From an uncultured Mycobacterium sp. (lineage in GTDB: Bacteria > Actinomycetota > Actinomycetes > Mycobacteriales > Mycobacteriaceae): a stretch of DNA of 64,000 nucleotides. The notes under the pieces are model-generated. The model did no database searches. It was not told the origin of the DNA and saw only the letters and a program-made list of their open reading frames with translations. The translations under genes were made by a program, and so were the position numbers. Positions 46,264 through 55,466 of this stretch are shown here, piece by piece (the stretch's first letter is position 1; each line of letters opens with the position of its first letter). The stretch is taken from positions 110,283 through 174,282 of the forward strand of contig FLQS01000078.1 in NCBI GenBank assembly GCA_900078375.1. Reading direction: 5' to 3'.

Positions 46264-47301
46264 ATGTCCCCCGCTGGTACGACCGGTGCGCCGAGTTTGT
46301 CGCAGATCGTCGGCTGGGACACCGCGCACCTGTATCAGGCGGCTATCGATTGGGTGAACACCGCTGAGCATTGGGAGGACTCGTTCGCTAGCACGCATCG
46401 CGACACGCTTTCGCCCGGTGGCACCTCGTGGGAGGGTCACGCGGCCGAAGCTGCCCAGCAACGGACCATGGCCGATCTCATACAAGTCGGTGGACTCGCC
46501 GACACCCTGCACGAAGCCTCCGAGATCGCCCGCCGTGGTGCCGATCAACTCGATTACCTCAAACGCGACGCCCTCAACGCCATCAATCAAGCGCGTGAAG
46601 CGGGGTTCAGCGTGAGCGAGGATCTGTCGGTAACGGACTCCAGTCGGGACGGGCGAATTGCGGCAGCCCACTCGCACGCCGCAGTCATCGCCGGTCGCGC
46701 GATCGCTCTCAGCACCGCGGACAATGAGCTTGCATCCAGGCTCACCGCGACCACTGCGGAGTTGTCCAATCACCGATTTATCGAGCCAGCCGAGAACGGC
46801 GGCGTTCAGGCGATGGACTTCAAGGAAGCTCCACCGCCATCCTCTCCCTATCCGATCAACGATGTGGTCGCCGAGGCAACCGACCTAGATGGCAATCACG
46901 TAGTCATGCGTCGCGGCTACTACGATGCAGAAACCCAACAGGGTTTCGGCTTTGACAAGGCCTACTGGCGACATGGCGTTATCAACCCGAATGTGTTCAA
47001 AGATCTCATCTCTCACAGCCGGCCAATCAGCAACACAAACGGAACACTCGTCTACGAGGTCCCAATCAATCGAGTGCACTGCACATCGGGCCCGCTCGGA
47101 ATACCCAGTTGCAACGACACTGGCGAGAGCCTGACGATGAGGATCGTCGCCAACAACAACGGGAGCCCGACTGTACCCGGAGGCGGGCAGAAGGGTTTGA
47201 TCACCATGTATCCCATTGCAGGAGGAAGTGGCGTAGTGGAACTCGGACCGAACTGGACCTGGACACCACCGTGGGTGAATAACAATGTGCCCATTAACTG
47301 A
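46264..47301 (+). CDS. Candidate type VII secretion effector with WXG-like head and C-terminal toxin-type domain
   Basis: A 345-residue protein. The first 170 residues are helical with a Trp-x-Gly turn at residues 56-58 (SWEG), like WXG100/LXG-type secretion domains. A proline-rich linker (APPPSSPYP, about 189-197) follows, then a beta-rich C-terminal domain from about 205 containing GFGFDKAYWRHG, a Cys pair (273, 283) and the end strand GLITMYPI. This layout is typical of polymorphic toxins. The terminal domain loosely resembles BECR-fold RNases (a basic/His centre in DKAYWRHG), but I cannot name the family. It is directly after the EspC-like gene (0-nt gap) and overlaps the next gene by 17 nt. 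GC is clearly lower: two sampled 60-base lines give 53 and 60 percent. Confidence 0.7.
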   Translation: MSPAGTTGAPSLSQIVGWDTAHLYQAAIDWVNTAEHWEDSFASTHRDTLSPGGTSWEGHAAEAAQQRTMADLIQVGGLADTLHEASEIARRGADQLDYLKRDALNAINQAREAGFSVSEDLSVTDSSRDGRIAAAHSHAAVIAGRAIALSTADNELASRLTATTAELSNHRFIEPAENGGVQAMDFKEAPPPSSPYPINDVVAEATDLDGNHVVMRRGYYDAETQQGFGFDKAYWRHGVINPNVFKDLISHSRPISNTNGTLVYEVPINRVHCTSGPLGIPSCNDTGESLTMRIVANNNGSPTVPGGGQKGLITMYPIAGGSGVVELGPNWTWTPPWVNNNVPIN

Positions 47302-47794
47302 CTCCATTGCCGGCGAGGGCTCATTCGCCGCAAACGTGCTACGTGATCTGCTGCGGCACATTGCAATTCAGAATGCGAAGAACACCGATCAGCTTCGTCC
47401 CGGTCACTATGTTTTTGAGGTCTCGCACGCGTGGACCGAAGGGCCCATGATGTACCTGGTCTACAGAACTCCGCCGTCAGATATCACTTGGGGTTTGGTC
47501 CGCGACACCACAAGGTCACTCATCGACCCAGGCCCGTGGAACGACACCGACGATCCGGCCTTGTACTACTACTTGCTGGACCTTGAGGAGGGCTGGCCAG
47601 GCAGCTGTTCGCTCCAGCCTGGCGACGATCCCGATGTCATCCGGTGGTCAGGGTGGCCTCTCGAAGACCTCATTGAACGCATTGTCGACCTTCCGGAGTC
47701 GTACCGGCAACCGTCATTTCCCGTGGATTCCCCAGAGCCACAACGGGAGCCTCGATCGGCGACCGGACCCCGTCGCTACGGAAACCCGCTCTAG
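47285..47794 (+). CDS. Candidate immunity protein of the T7SS module
   Basis: A 169-residue acidic cytoplasmic protein with no signal peptide or membrane segment and no family I recognise. It carries many Asp/Glu (WNDTDDPAL, LDLEEGW, GDDPDVIRW). It begins inside the last codons of the putative toxin gene (17-nt overlap), the usual arrangement of an immunity gene behind a secreted toxin. The role is inferred from position, size and acidity only; a function unrelated to immunity remains possible. A strong inverted repeat follows just after the stop. Confidence 0.6.
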   Translation: MCPLTDSIAGEGSFAANVLRDLLRHIAIQNAKNTDQLRPGHYVFEVSHAWTEGPMMYLVYRTPPSDITWGLVRDTTRSLIDPGPWNDTDDPALYYYLLDLEEGWPGSCSLQPGDDPDVIRWSGWPLEDLIERIVDLPESYRQPSFPVDSPEPQREPRSATGPRRYGNPL

Positions 47795-47804
47795 ACCCCC
47801 GCCG

Positions 47805-47860
47805 CGAACGTAACGCCACGGCGCCAGATCGGCGATTTCGCCGCCCTGGCGTTACGTTCG
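47805..47860. repeat. 14-bp inverted repeat between convergent genes
   Basis: Arms CGAACGTAACGCCA (47805-47818) and TGGCGTTACGTTCG (47847-47860) are exact complements with a 28-base spacer that itself contains GGCGATTTCGCC. It lies between the stop of the immunity candidate and the stop of the convergent CopD/CtaG gene. It may be a bidirectional terminator or a dispersed palindromic repeat element. Confidence 0.8.
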
Positions 47861-47877
47861 GCGACCGATGCGTGTCG

Positions 47878-49875
47878 TCAGCGGTTGTTCTCGCGGCGGG
47901 CCATCTCGGCCAGCATCGCGTTGTAGGCGGACAGATCGGCGTCGTCGTCGCGGTCGGCGGCACGATCAAGCCGCTTGGCGGTGCGCCGGTCGCTGCGGCT
48001 CCACTGGACCAGCAGCGCGATCATCACCAGTACGAGCGGGATTTCGCCTGCCGCCCAAGCGATTCCACCACCGAGATGCTGATCATCGATCAGGTCGGTG
48101 TGCCAGCTCAGCTGTAGCGACCGGTAGAAGCTCTCCCCCAGCACCCGTTGCATGCCCATCATCACCACGCCGAAGAACGCGTGCAGCGGTAGTGAGGCGA
48201 ACACCATCGCGATCTTGGCCACCGCCGGCAACGGCCGCGGGGTGGGGTCGACGCCGATGACGACCCAGTAGAACAGGTAGCCGCTCATCAGGAAGTGCAG
48301 GTTCATCAGCACATGCGCGCCGTGACTGCTCACCGCGGCGTCGAAGATGCCACCGAAGTACAGGCCGTAGAACCCGGCGACGAACACGATGGTGGCCACG
48401 ACCGGGTGGGTGAAGAACCGCGACCACTTGCTGTGCAGAGCGTCCAGCAGCCACTCCCGCGGCCCAGGCGGATTGCCCTTGCCGGCCGTCGGCAGCGCCC
48501 GCAACGCCAGGGTGACCGGGGCGCCCAGCACCAGCAGGACCGGCACCAGCATCGACAGCAACATGTGCGCGGCCATGTGCATGCTGAACATCGCCGGCAT
48601 ATAGCGGCCCAGGCCCGACGACGTGGTGAACAGCAGCACCGCGCAGCCCAGCAGCCAGGCGACGGTCCGGCCCAGCGGCCAGGCGTCGCCGCGGCGACGC
48701 AACCGGATCACCCCGGCCACATAGACCGCGGCGAACACGATCGCGGCCGTGCCGAAGGCCAGGTCGAAGCGCCAGTCCAGCAGGATCCGCGCGACGGTCG
48801 GCGGACCCGCGAAGTCGTAGCCGATCGCCACTTCGGCCGGTGACGGGTTGGCCGTCACCGGCGGAGGCGGCGGGGTGCGGCCCAGTCCGACCGCGACACC
48901 AAATGTGAGGCCGAAGACCAGCGCCTCGACGAACGCCAGCCGGACCAGCACGCCGCGCGCCTGCGGGTCGGCCTGCAGCGCGGCCACCGGCCCACGGCGT
49001 TGCCGCCACCCGATGACACCCAGGGAACACAACGCGACGATCTTGGCCACCACCAGCCAGCCGTACTCGGTGGCGAACAGGTCGGAGAACCGCATCCGGA
49101 CCAACGCGTTGACGACGCCGGAGAGCGCCATCGCGATGAAGCACCAGAACGCCACCGCCGAGAAGCGCCGCGCCGCCAGCCCGGCATGCTCACCGCCGCG
49201 GAGTGCGTGAGCCAGCAGGGCCAGCAGGCCGCCCGCCCACAGCGCGCCGGCCAACAGGTGGATCAGCAGGCTGTTGGTGGCGATGTCGTGCGCGCCGCCC
49301 GCCGACGAGTGCCCCGTCAGGCCCAGCGGGATGAGGGTGAGCAACGAACCGGCCAGTAGGAACGGTGTCCACGACCAGCGCAGCACCGCCCGGCCCGCGG
49401 CCGCCACCACCAGCGCCAGAAGGGCCGTCCACCGCCAGGCTCCGGCGGTGTCGACCAGGCTGGCCACCGACCACAGCTGGACCGGGTTGAGGTGGTCACC
49501 GAGCGGCTGACCGGACACGTCGGAGACGGTCAGCGGGATCAGCAGGACGGCGCACACCGCCCACGCCCCCGAGGCGGCGACACCCATCTTCAGCGCCCGG
49601 TAGCCCGCGACGTCGAGCACCCCGCTGTCCTGCGGCGGCACGAAGAACGTCGCGACCATGAACGATCCGACAGCCAGCACTGCGGCGATCTCGCCTGCCG
49701 CTCGCACGAACGGCAGCCCCAACGTGGTGACCGGGCCGGGGTCGGGCAGGCCGGTGGCGGTCAGCGCATCGGCCAGCGACAGTGCGCCGATGCCGGCAGC
49801 AGTGATCCCCGCAAGCAGCGCCACCATCCACAGCACCGGCCATACCGGGGTGCGGCGGTCGGCGGGCGCGGTCAT
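47878..49875 (-). CDS. CopD-CtaG fusion membrane protein (copper import/cytochrome oxidase assembly)
   Basis: A 665-residue protein with about 14 hydrophobic helices. The N-terminal half resembles CopD, including GHSSAGGAHDIATNSLLIHL with conserved His. The C-terminal half resembles the caa3-type CtaG domain, with MFSMHMAAHMLLSMLVPVLLV, GSHGAHVLMNLHFLMSGYLFYW-like His-Met runs and a late WHTDLIDDQHLGGG. The family supplies copper to cytochrome c oxidase; the M. tuberculosis counterpart is Rv0102, so this gene is not in the conserved core order here. It lies 15 bases from the plsB2 stop on the same strand. Confidence 0.9.
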   Translation of the reverse strand: MTAPADRRTPVWPVLWMVALLAGITAAGIGALSLADALTATGLPDPGPVTTLGLPFVRAAGEIAAVLAVGSFMVATFFVPPQDSGVLDVAGYRALKMGVAASGAWAVCAVLLIPLTVSDVSGQPLGDHLNPVQLWSVASLVDTAGAWRWTALLALVVAAAGRAVLRWSWTPFLLAGSLLTLIPLGLTGHSSAGGAHDIATNSLLIHLLAGALWAGGLLALLAHALRGGEHAGLAARRFSAVAFWCFIAMALSGVVNALVRMRFSDLFATEYGWLVVAKIVALCSLGVIGWRQRRGPVAALQADPQARGVLVRLAFVEALVFGLTFGVAVGLGRTPPPPPVTANPSPAEVAIGYDFAGPPTVARILLDWRFDLAFGTAAIVFAAVYVAGVIRLRRRGDAWPLGRTVAWLLGCAVLLFTTSSGLGRYMPAMFSMHMAAHMLLSMLVPVLLVLGAPVTLALRALPTAGKGNPPGPREWLLDALHSKWSRFFTHPVVATIVFVAGFYGLYFGGIFDAAVSSHGAHVLMNLHFLMSGYLFYWVVIGVDPTPRPLPAVAKIAMVFASLPLHAFFGVVMMGMQRVLGESFYRSLQLSWHTDLIDDQHLGGGIAWAAGEIPLVLVMIALLVQWSRSDRRTAKRLDRAADRDDDADLSAYNAMLAEMARRENNR

Positions 49876-49890
49876 GGCTTCAGCGTAGGT

Positions 49891-52227
49891 TCAGGCGTCC
49901 TGCTCGCGTAATTTCATCTCGCGGGCATAGAACTGCTCGGAGGACAACCCGCTGATGCGGTCCATATCGGCCAGGATGCTGCGCAGCTCGTGCAGGAACG
50001 CCTGCCGGCGCTGCCGCAGATCCGGGGCGGCTTCGAGCAGGCGTTGGTCGGCGGCCACCTGCCGCGCGGTCGCAAACAGCAGCGCGGACACCGACTCATT
50101 GCTGCGGATCCGGCCCTGTGCCGCGTACTGGGCGCCCACGCCCAGCGCCATTTTCGTCAGGTCTTTCTCCGCGACGTCGGTCGGTGCGTCACACAGCACA
50201 TCGGCGACGATCTCGTAGGCCTCAAAGAACGGCCGCAGCATCGCGTGCGACATCAGCGGCTGCTTGCGGCGCAACAGGTTGTCCACCGCATCACCACCGG
50301 CTGCGACGTGCACCTCCCAATCGTCTTGCCACGAAAGCTCTTCGGCGAGGTGCTTGCGGAACGCGGCGGAATCGGCGAAGTAGAAGTCGAACTTCAGCAG
50401 ATCGCGCAACCGCATGGCCTGATCCCAGAACACCGCCACCCGGTCACCGTCGGGCGCCCGGCCGGCATGGGCCAGTGCGAGTTCGGCGATCGCGGTTTCC
50501 AGGAACGCGTGGATGAGCGTGTTGCGATAGAAGGCCGCCTCGTGTTCGTGCTCCGGCGCGATCCGCCACACCGGCTCATGGCCGCCGTCCACCCGGGTGA
50601 CCGGATGGCCGTTGGACATGGCGTCGACCGCGGCCCGCACACCCTCGGGCCTGCGCAGCCGCAAAGCGCTGTTGGTGATCGGATTCTGCTTGCGCTCAAG
50701 GTAATCCAGCGAGTCCTGCAGTGTGTGGTGCAGCTGGCTCAGCGTCAGCGCACGACCGCGGGTGGCCAGCAGCAACGCCGATACCAGTCCGGTGGCGTTG
50801 ATCGGTGTGACCCGCAGGATCCGCCAGGCCACCTCGAACGCCATCTTCTGCATGGCCAGACGTTTGGCGGCTTCATCCGACGCGACCTCGCCACCCGGCT
50901 CGCCGAGGTACTGCCGCATCGACACCGCCTCGGGGAAGCGGACGTAGATCTTGCCGTAGTTGCGCTCCCCCTGCGCCTTGATGAAGTTGAACAGCCACTC
51001 CGCGCTCTCGGGGGTCTTCTCCCCGCCGCGGGCGTAGTTGGCATACTCGGTGGTTTCGTGCAGTTGGTCGAAGCTGATCGACACCGGCTGCAGCAAGATG
51101 TCCTCGCTGCGGCCGTCCAGATAGGCATCGGCCACGTAGGCGAGCAGACCAAGCTTGGGGGGCAACATCTTTCCGGTTCGCGACCGGGTGCCCTCGATCG
51201 ACCAGCTGAGGTTGAAACGCTTCTGCACGATGAACCCGACGAACTGTCGCAGCACGTACTTGTAGAGCGGATCGTCGAGCTTGCGGCGCAGGAAGATGAC
51301 ACCCGAGCGGCGCATCAGCGGTCCCATGAACCCGAAGGACAGGTTGATCCCGGCGAATGTGTGCGCCGGGGGCAGCTTGTTCTCCTGCATGGCCACCGGG
51401 ACGATGACGCCGTCGAGGTAGGACCGATGCGACCACAGCAGGACAGCCGGGTGGTCTTCCAGTCCGCGGCGCATGGACTCGATTTCCATGCTGTCGTAGT
51501 CGATTCGGGGATCGAAGCCCCGGCTGAAGATCGCACGCCCGAGGTTCGGGATCAGGTCGACGGAGAACCTGCTCCACCCGGTGGCCAGTTCGTTGAGCAT
51601 CTCCTCGGCTTTGGCCGGGGTGGCCCCGGGGATCTGCTCCAGGCCCTCCATGAAACGCGAGGACGCCATCAGCTCGTCGGTGATCAGTTGCGGCGACTTG
51701 TATTCCGGTCCGAGCAGGCGCAATTCCATCCGCTCGACCGCCAGCGCCGCGCGACGCAGCACGAAGCGCGCGAAGTCGCGCGGACTGTCGCCGACGGTAT
51801 TCTCCTGCCACAGCTGGCGCAGTTCGGACACCTTCGCCGGTTCGCCGGCAACGATCCGCGCGCGGGACGGATCCTTGCGAAGGATGTTGCGCTGCAATAC
51901 CTGCGGCGGTCGATAAGTGTCACGTCCGGACAGCAGGCCGACGATCTTGACCCGGGTGGGCAGACCGCCGGGAACCCAGAACACCCGCACCGGGACCACC
52001 AAGCGGTCCTCGCCGCCCGAGAGCTCCTCGACGAGCGAAGCCACCACACCGGGCGGCGGATCACCGGCGGGCAGGCGCAGCACCTCGACCCTGGTGTCGG
52101 GGTGCGCGCGGCGCTGGGCGTGCAGCCAGTCGTTGAGCAGCTCGAATTCGGCCTTGGACGACACCGACGCCAGCACCAGAGCGTCGTCCGTGGTGCTGAA
52201 ATCGGCCAGGTGGTCAGAACGGGTCAT
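49891..52227 (-). CDS. plsB2: Glycerol-3-phosphate acyltransferase PlsB2
   Basis: A 778-residue membrane-associated enzyme that acylates glycerol 3-phosphate, the first step of phospholipid synthesis. The HX4D catalytic motif is SHRSYLDG; other conserved blocks are the GxxFIRR-like segment (GVIFLRRKLDDPLYK), the SIEGTRSRTGKMLPPKLG block, and PVSISFDQ. It matches Rv2482c. The start overlaps the plsC stop by 4 nt (ATGA), so plsC and plsB2 are translationally coupled. Confidence 0.95.
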   Translation of the reverse strand: MTRSDHLADFSTTDDALVLASVSSKAEFELLNDWLHAQRRAHPDTRVEVLRLPAGDPPPGVVASLVEELSGGEDRLVVPVRVFWVPGGLPTRVKIVGLLSGRDTYRPPQVLQRNILRKDPSRARIVAGEPAKVSELRQLWQENTVGDSPRDFARFVLRRAALAVERMELRLLGPEYKSPQLITDELMASSRFMEGLEQIPGATPAKAEEMLNELATGWSRFSVDLIPNLGRAIFSRGFDPRIDYDSMEIESMRRGLEDHPAVLLWSHRSYLDGVIVPVAMQENKLPPAHTFAGINLSFGFMGPLMRRSGVIFLRRKLDDPLYKYVLRQFVGFIVQKRFNLSWSIEGTRSRTGKMLPPKLGLLAYVADAYLDGRSEDILLQPVSISFDQLHETTEYANYARGGEKTPESAEWLFNFIKAQGERNYGKIYVRFPEAVSMRQYLGEPGGEVASDEAAKRLAMQKMAFEVAWRILRVTPINATGLVSALLLATRGRALTLSQLHHTLQDSLDYLERKQNPITNSALRLRRPEGVRAAVDAMSNGHPVTRVDGGHEPVWRIAPEHEHEAAFYRNTLIHAFLETAIAELALAHAGRAPDGDRVAVFWDQAMRLRDLLKFDFYFADSAAFRKHLAEELSWQDDWEVHVAAGGDAVDNLLRRKQPLMSHAMLRPFFEAYEIVADVLCDAPTDVAEKDLTKMALGVGAQYAAQGRIRSNESVSALLFATARQVAADQRLLEAAPDLRQRRQAFLHELRSILADMDRISGLSSEQFYAREMKLREQDA

Positions 52228-53828
52228 TTGCGGCCCTTGGCATTCGGCGACTTTGTAGCAGGAGCCTTTTTGGCCGGAGCTTTCTTGGCCGCGGCGCTCT
52301 TGGCCGCCGCCTTCTTGACGGGTGCCTTTTTGGCAGCCTTCTTCGCGGGAGCCTTCTTATAGATCTCGGGCACCGGCAGTTTGTCAGCCGGCCAGTCCTT
52401 GAGCGTGTCCAGATACAGCTGGCGAACCTCGTCGATGCGTTCCGGCAGATCGTCCAGGGTCCAGTCAGCGACCGAAAGCGGTGGATAGACAACGATATCC
52501 ACCTCGCCGGGATTCATGGTGGAGGAATCGCGGGAGGCGATCACCTCGGCGTTGCGGATCACGATCGGCACCAGCGGAACACCGGCGGCCATCGCCAGCC
52601 GGAACGGCCCCTTCTTGAACGGGCCGACGGTCCGGGTGTCCAGCCGGGTGCCTTCGGGCGCAATCATGATCGACAGGCCCTTGGCCACCAACTCCTCGAC
52701 CTGGTGCATGGTTTCGACAGCAGCCTGGGGGTCGTCCCGGTCGATGAACACAGTGTCGACGAGCTTGCCCAGGGTGCCGACCACGGGGTCGTTCTGCAGT
52801 TCCTTTTTGCCGACGCCGGTCCAGTTGTCCCGGAGCAGCGACGCCGTGATGACGGGGTCGGCGTTGTTGCGGTGATTGAAGATGAACACCGCCGGGCGTT
52901 GCTTTGTGAGGTTCTCCCGGCCAAGGACGTTGAGTCGCACACCGTTTACGGCAAGCAGGAGGTTCGGGAACGCGGTGGTGAAGAAGTTCAGCCCGCGCCG
53001 CCGACTGCGGGTGAGCGCCCCCCACCAGATCGCGCCGGTCGCGGCCGGCACCAAGGCGCCGACACCGAGCAGGGTGCGAACCTGACCCATCAGCCCGCCG
53101 CTGCCGCGGCTGGAGAACTGCAGGATCGGCCAGCCTCGCCGGCGGGCCACCGCGGCCATCTTGCCTTCGGGGTTGGTCGGCCGCGGATTGCCCACGAGAT
53201 ACATCAACGCGACATCCTCGTCGCCGTCGGCGTAGAAGTAGGAGCGTTTGAGGTCAATGTCGTTGTCGGCGGCAAACTTCTGCACGGCGTTGGCTTTGCC
53301 CGGTCCCCACAGGATGGGCCGGATCACCTCACCGGTCAGCACGTCGTTCTCGTCGACCTCGAATCGGTTGGTCAGGGTGTTCATGATCCCCAGGAAGTTG
53401 GCCACCGGTTCGACTTGAATGGTCAGCGCCGACGAGCTGAGCACCACGGTGTGCCCGCGCTCCATATGCGCATGCACCAACTCGCGCATCTCCGGATAGA
53501 TCCGGTTTTCGATCTTCTGCACGAACATCCGCTCGCCGATTTCGTGCAGATCGCTCATCGCCCGCCCGCGCAGGGCCTGTGACGCCTTGGTGATCAGTTC
53601 CTCGAACTCCAGCCGGCCGAGCTGATGGTTGAGACCGGCGGCGATCATCGTGATCAGTTCGCCGATGCCCATATCGCGGCTGCGGAAGCGCTCCTGGGTG
53701 AGAATGACGGCGGTGAACCCGGCCACCAGCGTGCCGTCCAGGTCAAAGAACGCTCCGATCTGCGGCCCCTCCGGGCTGGCCATCACCTCGGCGACCGAGC
53801 CGGGCAGCCGCATCTCCTTGTCGCTCAT
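52224..53828 (-). CDS. plsC: Bifunctional HAD phosphatase/1-acylglycerol-3-phosphate acyltransferase
   Basis: A 534-residue two-domain protein. The N-terminal HAD domain has DLDGTLV (phosphoryl-accepting Asp), SSSALTIQ and a YADGDEDVALM motif, which resemble phosphoserine phosphatase-like proteins. The C-terminal acyltransferase domain has NHRNNADP (NHX4D) and PEGTRLDTR. The last 45 residues or so are a lysine/alanine/proline repeat (KKAPAKKAAKKAP), like basic tails of histone-like proteins. It matches Rv2483c. It starts with the TGATG overlap to the upstream WS/DGAT gene. Confidence 0.93.
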   Translation of the reverse strand: MSDKEMRLPGSVAEVMASPEGPQIGAFFDLDGTLVAGFTAVILTQERFRSRDMGIGELITMIAAGLNHQLGRLEFEELITKASQALRGRAMSDLHEIGERMFVQKIENRIYPEMRELVHAHMERGHTVVLSSSALTIQVEPVANFLGIMNTLTNRFEVDENDVLTGEVIRPILWGPGKANAVQKFAADNDIDLKRSYFYADGDEDVALMYLVGNPRPTNPEGKMAAVARRRGWPILQFSSRGSGGLMGQVRTLLGVGALVPAATGAIWWGALTRSRRRGLNFFTTAFPNLLLAVNGVRLNVLGRENLTKQRPAVFIFNHRNNADPVITASLLRDNWTGVGKKELQNDPVVGTLGKLVDTVFIDRDDPQAAVETMHQVEELVAKGLSIMIAPEGTRLDTRTVGPFKKGPFRLAMAAGVPLVPIVIRNAEVIASRDSSTMNPGEVDIVVYPPLSVADWTLDDLPERIDEVRQLYLDTLKDWPADKLPVPEIYKKAPAKKAAKKAPVKKAAAKSAAAKKAPAKKAPATKSPNAKGRK

Positions 53829-55315
53829 CAGAAGGACACCGATCCGTTCGTGGCGGGTTGGGCAGCGTTGTCGACCGGGTCGGGGAACGATGAAGGCACC
53901 ACGCGCGGCGGCGGGTCACCGGCCAGCGCCAGCACCTCGTCGAAACCCTCGCGAAGGCACCGCGCGAACAGGTCCTCGTCGGTGATCGATGCGCGGTCGT
54001 AGCGGGCGGTCACCGTCGCAAAGCCACCACGAGAAACCAGCACGACCATCATCGCCACTCCCGGAAGTGGGCCGATTCCGAACTGCCGCAACACTTTCGC
54101 CCCGGCGATGTACGTATCGCCGGCGTAAACGGGCACATTGCTGGCCTGCACGTCGGAGGCGATGACCGACCCGGTCATCGCTTCGAGGATGGCATCGGGG
54201 AGCAGCCCGACCACCGGCGCGATAGCGCCCATCAAATCGATGGCCGCCTCTTCGCGTCGTGAGGTCATCTGCTTGCGGATCTTCTGGATCCGCACGCCCG
54301 GGTCGGCGACGGCGATCGGCGCGGCGAGGTTGACGCCGGCGAACCGATTGCCGCCGGCCGGGTCGGCCTCGGCGCGCAGGCTCACCGGCACCGCCATCGG
54401 CAGACTGTTGATCGGGACGCCGAGCGCCTCGTGATAGCGCCGCAGCGCCCCGCACAGTCCGGCCAGGTAGGCGTCGTTGATCGAGCCGCCGGCCGCGTGC
54501 GCGGCTGACCGCAGGTCGGCCAGCCGCATCTCGATGGCTTCGCTCCGCGACGACAGGCTTCGGCGGCGCAGCAACGGGGACGGCTCGGCGGCGCGGCCCA
54601 CGACGCGGCGCCCGGAGCGGGCGTAGTCGACGACGTCCCACACGGCCGTTCCCGGGTTGCGCACCACACGCCCGACCACCGACAGCCCGCCCGAGACCGC
54701 CCCGAACAATCCGCTGACTATCGCACCGGGCAGTTGGTTGAACCCTTCGCGCATCAGGTCGTTGGGCGTGAGGTCCTGCGGCACCGGCATCGGCGGCGCG
54801 GGCCTGGGAGCCGGTTCGCGTTCCAGGTCGTAGATCTCGGCGAACATCGCGGTCGCGCCGACACCGTCGGTGACCGCGTGGCTCAGGTGCAACAGGGTGG
54901 CAGCCTTGCCGCCTTCCAGTCCTTCGACGAGGGTCGCCGTCCACAGCGGCCGCGAGATGTCCAGCGGCGACTGCAGGCTCACCTCAGCCAAATCGAGCAC
55001 CTGGCGCAGAGTGCCGGGCTCGGGCACCCGCACGCGGCGGACGTGGAAGTCGAGGTTGAAGTCGGGGTCCACCACCCAGCGAGGCGCCGCGGTCGGCAGG
55101 GTCGGCACCACGACACGTTGGCGCAAACGGAGCACCTTGCGGGAGGCGTTCTCGAAGCCCGTGCGGAACCGGTTCCAGTCCGGTGTGCGATCGAGGATCT
55201 CCAGGGCCATGATGCCCGACCGAGTCCGCGGATTGGCCTCCCCGCGATGCAGCAGCATGTCCAAGGCGCCGAGTTCGTCAACGGGTCCGCTCACCTCGAC
55301 CACGCTAGTCGGCAT
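53828..55315 (-). CDS. Wax ester synthase/diacylglycerol acyltransferase-like protein (Rv2484c type)
   Basis: A 495-residue WS/DGAT-family protein that makes triacylglycerol or wax esters. The catalytic motif HHxxxDG appears as SHAVTDG (LLHLSHAVTDGVGA), with the first His replaced by Ser but the second His and Asp kept. The C-terminal half has GNRFAGVNLAAP, and VPVYAGDTYIAG. The start at 55315 gives MPTSVVEVSG and leaves room before the divergent decarboxylase. It is the first gene of the operon with plsC and plsB2. Confidence 0.85.
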   Translation of the reverse strand: MPTSVVEVSGPVDELGALDMLLHRGEANPRTRSGIMALEILDRTPDWNRFRTGFENASRKVLRLRQRVVVPTLPTAAPRWVVDPDFNLDFHVRRVRVPEPGTLRQVLDLAEVSLQSPLDISRPLWTATLVEGLEGGKAATLLHLSHAVTDGVGATAMFAEIYDLEREPAPRPAPPMPVPQDLTPNDLMREGFNQLPGAIVSGLFGAVSGGLSVVGRVVRNPGTAVWDVVDYARSGRRVVGRAAEPSPLLRRRSLSSRSEAIEMRLADLRSAAHAAGGSINDAYLAGLCGALRRYHEALGVPINSLPMAVPVSLRAEADPAGGNRFAGVNLAAPIAVADPGVRIQKIRKQMTSRREEAAIDLMGAIAPVVGLLPDAILEAMTGSVIASDVQASNVPVYAGDTYIAGAKVLRQFGIGPLPGVAMMVVLVSRGGFATVTARYDRASITDEDLFARCLREGFDEVLALAGDPPPRVVPSSFPDPVDNAAQPATNGSVSF

Positions 55316-55466
55316 ACAACGGTGACGGGTCTCGATTGTGAGACGGCTTGGCATGCCCACGAAACCCTGGCGTCAGCCGATCGACGGGAACGATTGGTCC
55401 ACGGTTGGCCCGCCCGACATGCCAGCTCTGCAACGCTTGTCATCGAGAATCGTGAAAGGGCCTCCC

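Noticed and set aside
49990..52362. 790-codon open frame opposite plsB2
   Set aside because: High GC produces long antisense frames; PlsB2 motifs are clear on the minus strand.
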